From Rhinopithecus roxellana (lineage: Eukaryota > Chordata > Mammalia > Primates > Cercopithecidae), in contig NC_044550.1 in the NCBI RefSeq assembly GCF_007565055.1, forward strand, positions 92,224,174 through 92,288,173: a stretch of DNA of 64,000 nucleotides, written 5' to 3'. The position numbers were made by a program, and so were the translations under genes. Below the pieces are notes generated by a model that did no database searches, was not told the DNA's origin, and saw only the letters and a list, made by a program, of their open reading frames with translations. Below, one piece after another: positions 55,281-64,000 of this stretch. Position 1 is the first letter of the stretch. Each line of letters starts with the position of its first letter.

Positions 55281-56617
55281 GCATGTACTGCAATTCACTA
55301 AAAGTATAGTGACTAAGCATTTCATGACATTGTAATAAACTCCATTTCAGGTATTACTTATGCTACTAGCTATATTGTATTTTATAAATATAAAGACATG
55401 TAATAATTATAGAGTCTCATATAGGGCTAAAATACATGAATTACCATCTTTCAGTTTTACATGACATTTTAATCAGTCAATGTAATATAGCTAATGGCTT
55501 TCAGTATTAAGAATCTGAAGGCCCATTTCTATCTATTCACTATTTCTGACGGGCTACCTCACCTTGAAGTAGTGAGCAACCTCAGAAACTGTGAGATTAA
55601 TCTACTAGAAAGAGCTCTGAATATTCAGCCATTCTAGATTTGGAATTCCCTGTTTCCATTCTCACAGCAACACCCCTCTGACTTGATTGATATAAATATA
55701 TATCCGTGGATACATTAGGCGATTTTCAGTGCCCTGAGGTGCCAATATGCAATAAAGAAAATAAAGGAGGATCTGAACACATGGCTGCATAAAAATAAAC
55801 TGAAAGTAGTGTATATGTACGTAAGAGAGAGAGAGTGTGTGTGTATCTATGTGTGTGTGTATGTGTGTGTAGATTGCAGGTGCCATAATACCTTTATCGT
55901 CCCAAATATACACTTTTAATTTGATTAGATACAGTCTTAGCATAATATTTTCCTATGGTTTCATATACATAAGAACATTTGCTTTATAGGAAGAACAAGT
56001 GTGTGGCTTCCCCTTTTCATGTTCACCGATATATATGACATAATACTTGTCTCATTGAGCTTATGGAGGATTATAGAGTTTTGAAAGATAAATGTTTATA
56101 ATAATACCATTGTTTAATGTCCTTCTAAAATTATAAGCCTTAGAATATCTTATATGTAAAGGACTTTTAATACCATGGATATGTTGTGCTAATATTTACC
56201 AAAAAAGATGAATCATATCAAGGGAGGTTAAGTCATCTCAAAGATAAGTATTTAGTAAACAAACTGGCACAAGTCCTAGATAGTTTCTTAGAACACTATT
56301 GTGACGTGTTTATCATCATCGATTTTTTTTCGTAAAGTTATGAAGCTTTTAAATACTGAACAGTATTTATGTAAATTTGTATTTTGTATTTATGTAAGCA
56401 GTATTTATGTAAATTTGCAAGAGAGTCAATATTTATAACCACATGATTAAAGGAAAATAATACATAAATAATAAAATGCATGTCTATAACATTTATAACA
56501 AAAAGTATCACTAATAACAGTATGCTAAATTTACATAATGTACAATTGGTAATTTGTTAAATAAAACGTGATCTATTTTAGGAAAGAACAAAAATGGCAA
56601 TATGGATCTAAATTATT
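55281..56617. other. Unique AT-rich sequence with microsatellites
   Basis: A (GA)n(GT)n compound microsatellite lies at about 55826-55871, and a small tandem duplication lies at 56361-56418. No gene is seen. Confidence 0.55.
56361..56418 (+). repeat. Tandem duplication, 38-bp period
   Basis: 'cagtatttatgtaaatttg' is found at 56361 and again at 56399. A related 'gtatttatgtaa' lies between them. Confidence 0.82.
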
Positions 56618-56619
56618 TA

Positions 56620-56925
56620 CTTTTTTATTTTTATTTTTTAAGAGAGAGAGTCTTGCTCTGTCACCCATGCTGGAGTATGGTGGCACGATCTCGGCTCACA
56701 GCAACCTCCTTCTGGCTTCAAGCTATTCTCCTGCATTAGCCTCCTGATTATAGGCATGCGCTACCGTGCCTGGCTAATTTTTTTTTTTTTTTTTTTAGTG
56801 GAGATTGCTTTTCACCATGTTGGTCAGGTTGGTCTTCTGGTCTTGAACTCCTGACCTCAAGGGATCCACCCTCCTTGGTCTCCCAAAGTGCTGGGATTAC
56901 AGGTGTGAGCCACCATGCCTGGTCT
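56620..56925 (-). mobile_element. Alu (J/S-like), minus strand, internal deletion
   Basis: A T-rich tail is followed by 'gagagagagtcttgctctg'. The block around 'cctgattataggcatgcg' lacks the usual 'gtagctgggac' text. It ends 'caccatgcctggtc'. The middle linker is T18. Confidence 0.9.
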
Positions 56926-58349
56926 GAATTAATATACTTTGGATATGATTTCTCAAAATTCTGGCATGTATGAATACTAAGTCTTATTTAATAATATGTA
57001 TTTGAAGATTAAAATGAGGTGATATATGTAGAAAACTCAATACAATGTCTGAAATCTAATAGATATTTACAAAAATATAAGTATTAAAATACATTATATG
57101 GAAGTGCTCATTAGGGAAATAACTTTAGAGCTCAGTGTCTCTTAATTGAAAGTCTTAACCAAAATATAACTGGAAATGAAAAAAAAATCATACTTTACTT
57201 TTATCACTTCTGAGTGCGTAAAGGCAAGAGTGTCCACTTGAAAAAAACAGGAGGAGAAAATTTTGCAGTAAAAGCAACTGAAATTTTTGGTGGATGGACA
57301 GTTTAACATCCTTGTATTTACAGAGCAAGGGTAAGGCTGATACTGAGGAGCCTGCAAGAGTGCAGTAGTACAGGCACTTTCCACAAAGGATATTATCATT
57401 ATGGTTGTCATAAATCTTTTACATTATTTTGAAAATTAAAAACTTTATTAAGTTGACAGACTCTGTAAGTTATTTGTAAACCAATAATTACTTAAATATC
57501 AAACTCTATTACCATTTTCTCTGAGAACTCTAGAGAGATGCTCTCAAATATAAGTGAATAAAGAAATCATAAATTTAAATACTTCTTAAAAAATATTAGG
57601 AGGGAACTAATTTATTGAGTTTCTTATTTTAGATATGTTCCTCAAAGGAAAACATTGTCTAATAATAGTTATAAAATTCTCAATGCATTTTAAATACTAA
57701 TGTATAATATTTTAACATGTTTTATCTGTTGTATTACAGAAGAACACTTTACTAAATATGGCTGCCTGGTAGTTGATCCTTTCTTTCAAACCTGTAGGAC
57801 TATCTCATTTTTCTGTTATAATCTTCAGTGCAATTTTATGGAAGGTTATCTTTAACAAATGTTTTATGTATTATTAATAAAAGTTCAGGGCACTGGTATC
57901 ATTACGTGAGGTTGCTGTCATCAGCAGAAATAGGCACAGAATGTAGAAAATAAGACTTCTTCTAGACATACTCCTCACAATGTAATAAATGTGTTTGAAT
58001 AAATGAGGTTAACAGTTAAGAACTTCAAAGAATTACTAGCTGATAATTGATTATTAATATCAAATGAGGACATAGCCCACATTTCAATAATTAATAATCA
58101 ATGAACACGAAATATTTGATTTTCAGAATTTTTGTCATCTGCCAATGAGCAAGCTATAACTTTCATGGTTCGAAATGGGTTTTTATCATTTAATATTAAC
58201 ATCTGAAAACATTTTTAAGAGGTCATTCCTAATTTCTAGTAAAATAACATTTCAAGATGATTCCCATAAATAGTCAAGAAAAATGTAGTGCTATTGTAAG
58301 TAGAGATAAGCAACAAGTCCTCATGTAAACATGTATCTCTGATTTACTA
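56926..58349. other. Unique AT-rich sequence, no gene seen
   Basis: A short hairpin (58046-58058 with 58090-58102) is the only structure noted. Confidence 0.5.
58046..58102. repeat. 13-bp inverted repeat, 31-nt loop
   Basis: 'attgattattaat' at 58046-58058 pairs with 'attaataatcaat' at 58090-58102. The pure AT-rich arms make chance likely. Confidence 0.7.
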
Positions 58350-58655
58350 GGGCCGGGTGCGGTGGCTCACACCTATGATCCCAGCACTTTAGGAGGCCGA
58401 GGCGAGAGGATTACAAGGTCAAGAGATCCAGACCATCCTGGCCAACACGGTGAAACTCTGTCTCTACTAAAAATACAAAAAAGAAAAATTAGCTGGGTGT
58501 GGTGGCAGGTCCCTGTAATCCCAGCTACTTGGGAGGTTGAGGCAGGAGAATTGCTTGAGCCCAGGAGGCGGAGCTTGCAGTGAGCCGAGATCACACAAGT
58601 GCACTCCAGCCTGGGCAACAGAGACTCCATCTCAAAAAAAAAAGAAAAAAAAAAA
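58350..58655 (+). mobile_element. Alu (S/Y-like), plus strand
   Basis: A full Alu from 'gggccgggtgcggtggctca' to an A-tail with one G (58634-58655). There is an extra 'aaaaag' insertion in the middle linker. Confidence 0.93.
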
Positions 58656-60470
58656 GTTAGTAGTCTAAAAGCCACAATGTGTGTGAAATTTCTGAACCAT
58701 GTGCTAGCTAATAATAGTGAAAGGAGTGACAAACATCATCTTGAAATTGTTATTGCATTATAAAAGAAAACATGTTCCTAGATAGCAGTTGGAAAAACAT
58801 AATTTCTACTACTTCAGATGATATGATTTATATAGCCCAAGGCAATAAAGTATCAAGAAGAAAGCTACAGTACACTTATTTTACTATAATAGCATACAAA
58901 TATGATTTAAGATAAACCTGAAACCCTGAAACCCTTCATAAGAAGGAAGATGCATACTCAGTAAACTTAAAATGCATGTATCGTTTAAATGCACATCATA
59001 CAGCACATCTTGAAGTAAAAATTCCCCTTTGCAACACAAAAGTATAAAACTTGGAGTTAATATGAGTGCTTTGAGGATAAATAAGTCTAATAATTTCACA
59101 TATAAAATAACAAACAATACTTCAGTTTGCTGAAAATGCACATAAATAGTTTGGGAATCCCTGGAAGAACAGTCTTACATAATTCATTTGAACAAAATAT
59201 ATCTAGCTAAATTATTTAAAAATACAAATGCATGTGTTTTTTATTCTTCAGCAATATAGACACACAGATGACCCAACATGGAAAAAAATACATTGTAAAA
59301 GTCAGTCAGTTGTGGGGAAATGTGCAGAGAGGATTTTATTTGGACTTGTTATAAATAAGCAAGATTGTATCGACAATCTAGAGAGCCTCTGAAGTGTAAC
59401 TACCCTTTCAGCATTTCAGAAGACCATGTAAGCTTAGTAACTACTTCATGTTCATTTTTAAATTTTTTTAGAACATTGAAAAAGGTAAAAACAGTACACG
59501 TATCTTTCTATTCAAAAACGAGGGAAAAAACTGGACAACTGTGCTTCACTCCTTAGACAGGCTTGGGGTTGGGATGCCTTTGGGAAGGGAAAGGTGAGCA
59601 ACGAAGCCCAAAATGTAGACTAAGAAGAGCCAACACGTGAATGGAGACACCAGAGGGAACAACCTAAGAAAAGTCTGTAATATGCCATCATTATCATCAG
59701 CAGAAGCACAAGTTAATGGAAGCCTTTTATTGAAGGATGACAATCTACATAGACTAATTTATTATCTCGATGAGTAAACTTCAAAATTTAAGAATGTGAC
59801 TATAGAGAAAAGAGTCTTCCAACATTAGAATAATGTGGCCTATTAGCATACTAGGAGCTATCGCCAACTTTTAATGCATAAATATGTTCTAGCCTTTTTG
59901 TAGAAAATTAACTAGATGGCAGTGACTAAATAGTTGGGTCTCCATGAAACACATTTTGAGGAAGCCCATTTGCCAATACATAGAAGAGACACAACACCAA
60001 CTCTTAGGGAAAATGGTTGGTGGAGTAGTTCAATCACCACAACATAGGGAATAAATAAAATAAAGTTGACGTTTTCAAGAGCACTGTATGAAGGTGGAAA
60101 ACATCAACAGAGAATACCCATTAGCCCTGGAAAATCCTCAAAGGGCTCAAAATGGCTGTAAAATCACACTGAGTATTTTTAATTATCATTACTTTCTCAT
60201 TTTTGACTTTTTATTCAAAGCAGCATCACATCTCTTTGTTCTTTCTTTTATGAGTTTATGTAATTGTTATCTTAAAGCAATCATTTCTTACCTTTGACTC
60301 TTGAACTTTCTTGATTTTTTTCCTGCTGGAAATAAAACAGAACATAGGTCAAAATATGTAATTAAATATGTGGTCAACAGTTTCATATAAAGTTTCACTA
60401 TAGAAGGATCAAAATGATTTTTGTACGTATTCCCAGGAACATGATTCTTACCTTTAAAAATATTTACATA
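58656..60470. other. Unique AT-rich sequence, no gene seen
   Basis: Nothing is recognised in these 1.8 kb. Short frames (59365-59556, 60088-60297) lack context. Confidence 0.5.
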
Positions 60471-60473
60471 CAA

Positions 60474-60768
60474 TTTTTTTGAGAGAGCATTTTGCTCTGT
60501 TGCCCAGGCTGGAGTGCAATGACATGAACATGGTTCACTGAAACCTTGACCTCCCAGGCTCAAGTGATCCTCCCACCGCAGCCTCCTAAGTAGCTGGGAC
60601 TATAGGCATATATCATTATTCCAGGCTAATTTCTTTTTTATTTTTTGTAGAGACGAGGCTTCCTTATTTTGCCTGGGGTGGTCTTGAACTCCTAGGCTCA
60701 AGCAATCCTCCTGCCTCAGCCTCTCAAACTGCTAAGATTAGAGGGGTGAGCCCCCATACCCCATCTTA
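60474..60768 (-). mobile_element. AluJ-like, minus strand
   Basis: A short T-run is followed by 'gagagagcattttgctctg' and both arms, ending near 'gtgagcccccataccccat'. Divergence is high. Confidence 0.88.
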
Positions 60769-61754
60769 TGTAAAATATTTTATTGGAGTAGTAATAACTC
60801 TTGGTGGGCATATAGTTCTCTAAGAAATCATTAAATTGTATGAATATGGATTTATAAATAAATAAGCAAATGGTTAATGAATAATAAATAATCATGCTTC
60901 TCAAATGCCTTAGGCCATTCCATTTAATCCTAACAGATATTAAATAATACCTTCAGAATTTGCTTTCAATGGCTCTGCATTAATCATAAATTATTGGTGA
61001 AGGAATAAGTTTAGGCACAAACATAGAGGGGAATTTTACTAAGAAAGCACAAATGACTTTTCAACTGTCCTTGCTTTAGTTTAACTTAGAATTGGACCCC
61101 ATCTCACTTCTTTAAGGCTAAAGTTGACAACAATTCTATTATTTATTCAAAAGCTGCTCCAGTCAAACTTGTCTTTCAGTTTGACATTCTCCTTATTAGT
61201 TACCAAGCAACCCCAAAAGAATTAACTTGCTTTCAACTTTTAAAGTGGATATTGTGCACTAACTTCTCAATTAATATGCAAACACAGTTTACTCTGTCTA
61301 AAAGTTTCAGGGTCTCACACTGAAAATAACTTTGAAATATGTTTCTAAGAAAAAAATGACAATGACATATAAACTGAACTGCAGAACTGTATGAATGCCA
61401 ATACATTTTGGCAAAAGTGTAAGAAAATATAAAGAACTGATTTTGTTGCAAACATTAATCCAAGATTTAGAATTTGAGAATAAAATGCATAATGACAAAT
61501 GTGTATTTATTGAATCAGCTAACCTAGTGATATAATCCTGTTAGGCTTTAAAACTTGGTATTCTAATTCTCTCATCCGAACTCACCTAACCTCTGTGTTT
61601 GAATTGTTCTGCTCTTTATTAATTGTTTAATTTAATTGTTTAATTTAATGTAGTTTAAATTAAACTAAATTGTTTAATTTAGTTTAAGGTCACTTAAACT
61701 AAAATTTAAATGTGCATTACTTGTATTAAAAATACATTAGTTTTTCATAATTAT
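60769..61754. other. Unique AT-rich sequence with AT palindromes
   Basis: No gene is seen. A dense set of TTTAATTTA palindromic units at 61617-61710 is listed separately. Confidence 0.5.
61617..61710. repeat. AT-rich palindromic cluster
   Basis: Overlapping stems are visible: 'aaactaaatt' with 'aatttagttt' (loop 'gttt'), and 'ttagttta' with 'taaactaa'. There is also a repeated 'attgtttaattta' unit. Confidence 0.8.
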
Positions 61755-61769
61755 ATAACTAGCAGGCTT

Positions 61770-61935
61770 TTTTTTTTTTTTTTTTTTTGAGGCGGAGTCT
61801 CGCTCTGTCGCCCGGACTGGAGTGCAGTGGCCGGATCTCAGCTCACTGCAAGCTCCGCCTCCCGGGTTTACGCCATTCTCCTGCCTCAGCCTCCCGAGTA
61901 GCTGGGACTACAGGCGCCCGCCACCTCGCCCGGCT

Positions 61936-61986
<51 letters not shown>

Positions 61987-62111
61987 TATTTTTAGTAGAG
62001 ACGGGGTTTCACCGTGCTAGCCAGGATGGTCTCGATCTCCTGACCTCATGATCCGCCCGTCTCGGCCTCCCAAAGTGCTGGGATTACAGGCTTGAGCCAC
62101 CGTGCCCGGCC
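61770..62111 (-). mobile_element. AluYR-like (Old World monkey) Alu, minus strand, T48 in the middle linker
   Basis: This near-consensus young Alu has a perfect 15-bp TSD 'ataactagcaggctt' (61755-61769 and 62112-62126). The middle A-rich linker reads as 48 consecutive T (61938-61985), longer than its own 3' tail. Alu-sense text has 'ggctcaagcctg', 'actagccgggcga' and 'ggcgtaaacccggg'. Confidence 0.96.
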
Positions 62112-62189
62112 ATAACTAGCAGGCTTCAGTTTTCCGAAAGAACATTTGTTAATGAGAATCTCTCTCTCCCTCCCTCTCCTCTATTAACA

Positions 62190-62890
62190 TTCATTCAGTC
62201 AGTCAGTCAGTCATTTATTCATTCATTATTTCACCATATATGTATGGATCACTTTTTATGTGCCAGACACTATACCTGGTGATAAGACTATACAGGATGA
62301 ACAAAATAAAATAATTTGTATCCTCATGGAGCAGACCGTATAAATTTTATTCAGAAAAGATATGCTACAGAAGGTGACAGTGTTGGAGTAGAGTGACTGC
62401 AATTATACATGTAGCCACAGGGATAAATTGATTTTTGAATAAAATTCTGAATGAGGTGAGCATGAGCCAAGCATATATATGTGAAAAACATGTCCTAGGG
62501 GAGAAAAAAATTTCAAATGTCCTCAGTCACATGCAAGAGTTCTTAGCATTGTCAAAAATATTAAGGAGACCACTGTGTGTGGACTGGATTGAAGGAAGGA
62601 AATTTAGTAGGAAATACAGTCTGGGTGGTAATAGGAGCCAGACAGACAAGTACGTGGGGCATTTGGTAAGACTTTGGTTTTTACTCTGACATAGCTGAGA
62701 AAACATACATTTCTTCTCAGGGGGTAACATTATCTGGATTACATTTAAATAGAATCATTTTGGCTGTCTATTGAGAATAGGTTGAAAGGGCAAGGGCAAA
62801 GTCAAGGAGACCATTAAAGAAAGTATTGCAGTAATCCAGGTGGGCTGTGACAAAAACATGGAACAATGTGGTGGCAGTGTATTTGGAATA
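62190..62890 (-). mobile_element. L2 relic, minus strand, about 700 bp
   Basis: Sequential blocks fit the reverse complement of L2: 'tatgtgccagacactatacc', 'gaacaaaataaaataatttg', 'tcctcatggagcagacc', 'tagaatcattttggctgtc', 'attgcagtaatccaggtgg' and 'ggaacaatgtggtggcagtg'. The 5' edge is preceded by a (CAGT)n/(CATT)n patch at 62190-62225. Confidence 0.75.
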
Positions 62891-64000
62891 CCTACTTAGA
62901 GCAAGGTTTGCTTATAGATTAAAATTTTGCTGTGAGAAAACCAACAAGGATGACTCCAAGGGTCTGAGCTGCCAAATGGATAGAAATACGTACTTATTCC
63001 TTCTTCACCTGTCTTGCAGCACTGCCACACTCTCTGAGATTTTCTTCTAGTTCCCTGGCTACCCCTATTGAGTTTCCTTTACTGCTTCCTCTTTTCCTAA
63101 GCACTAGCATCCTAGGCATTGAGGTCTTATCTTTTTTCCATATAGCTCATTCTTTTAGCAATCTTATCTAATTTCCTAGCCTTAAGTTTCGTTCTACTGT
63201 TAAGGATTTATATATCTAAACCAACCTCACCATTGAACATCAGACTCACATATTCAACTGTCTTTTTACATCCCTACTTGGGTTTCTAATAACATGGCCT
63301 ATCTGTAATGTTTCAAACTGAATTTCTGATCTTTCCTTACTTCCTTGACCATCTTTTTCATCTTAGTTTCAGGTAACTCCATTCTTCTAATTGTGCGTAT
63401 CCTTAGTGTCACCCTGTGTTACTCTGTCTCTTAAGAGATAATAAACCTCAAATTTTCATTAGTATGATTTTTAAACATATCGACTTTGAAATTACTTTGA
63501 CTATAATTCCAAGGATTCAAAGTAGGTAGATAAAACTCATAGGACATATTTCAACCAGTTACATAAAGTTTGAAGCCACTAGCATAGTATAAATTATCAC
63601 TCTATAAATTAGAACATAGAGTAGAGCTCACTGATCTCTAACTGAGTATTGCAAAATGTATAAGAAAAATATAAAGTCGTATTAGCCAACAAAAGAGGAT
63701 GGAAGCATTAAAAAAGGAGAAAAATCAAGAGATCAAGGAATTATGAAATCCCAAAGAACACGTTATTTAGAAGGAAATTTTCAATAGCATAGAATTATTC
63801 TGAGAAGTCAAGTACAATTATGTCTAAGAAAATACCCATTCATCATAATGACATAGATAGAATCACTGACTTTAGATAAAACATTTTTTCGTGCTCATAC
63901 AGGATTAAAAGTCCAATTCAAGTTATCTAAGGAAGGAGAAGAGGGTGACTGAGATATGTACAAAGTGGGAAAAATTACATGATGGAAACACGACTAGGAA
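62891..64000. other. Unique or ancient-repeat sequence to the window end
   Basis: The part 63225-63390 ('cagactcacatattcaac', 'ttcaaactgaatttctgatc') resembles a common old mammalian repeat, perhaps L2-related, that I cannot place with confidence. No gene is seen. Confidence 0.4.

Noticed and set aside
2626..62111. CRISPR-like array from evenly similar repeats
   Set aside because: The similar units are Alu elements scattered on both strands at irregular distances of kilobases. There is no short repeat-spacer architecture.
1..64000. tRNA, rRNA, snRNA or microRNA genes
   Set aside because: No cloverleaf, A/B box pair outside Alus, or recognisable small-RNA sequence was found on either strand by eye.

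Overview
The window is nuclear DNA of an Old World monkey (cercopithecid primate) or a very close catarrhine. It is AT-rich and full of Alu, L1, L2 and MIR repeats. Three young Alu copies (6472-6842, 42081-42388, 61770-62111) carry features that I associate with the AluYR group of Old World monkeys: 'ggctcaagcctg' near the 5' end, 'actagccgggcga' after the middle linker, and 'ccggccactgc' near the 3' end. No host protein-coding gene, rRNA, tRNA or CpG-rich promoter could be supported. The window reads as intergenic or deep-intronic sequence. All long open frames belong to retrotransposons, and most short ones are Alu, antisense-L1 or low-complexity shadows.

Layout. 1-8.5 kb: unique AT-rich DNA, a possible MaLR LTR remnant, a striking purine-then-pyrimidine block (2.0-2.6 kb) and four Alus. 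8.5-9.8 kb: 3' end of an older L1 on the minus strand. 9.8-13.8 kb: unique DNA with MIR and L2 relics. 13.8-26.4 kb: the dominant structure, an L1 inserted inside another L1, both on the plus strand. The outer L1 (13793-14426 plus 20498-25360) is followed by about 980 bp of a much older L1. A 17-bp direct repeat brackets the whole composite (13776-13792 and 26339-26355), which points to a 3' transduction. The outer L1 also lacks about 641 nt of its 5'UTR, at a point that fits splice-derived L1 copies. The inner L1 (14427-20484) is about 6.06 kb, has its own 13-bp target-site duplication, and carries a nearly continuous reverse transcriptase. Its ORF1 and ORF2 are both broken.

26.4-42.4 kb: MIR and L2 relics; a 107-bp fragment of mitochondrial cytochrome b flanked by a perfect 25-bp direct repeat (32042-32198); a pair of ~150-bp inverted repeats about 90% alike and 1.46 kb apart (33910-34059 and 35517-35665); a pure A40 tract; an older L1 on the minus strand; an unidentified polyadenylated-looking retrocopy; and several Alus. 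42.4-64 kb: mostly unique AT-rich sequence with microsatellites, MIRs, two L1 3' ends (one split by an Alu), eight Alus and a long L2 relic near the right end.

Nothing here behaves as a gene system. The interest lies in the record of retrotransposition: readthrough transduction, possible spliced-RNA integration, nested insertion, template-switch-like insertion, and capture of mitochondrial DNA.
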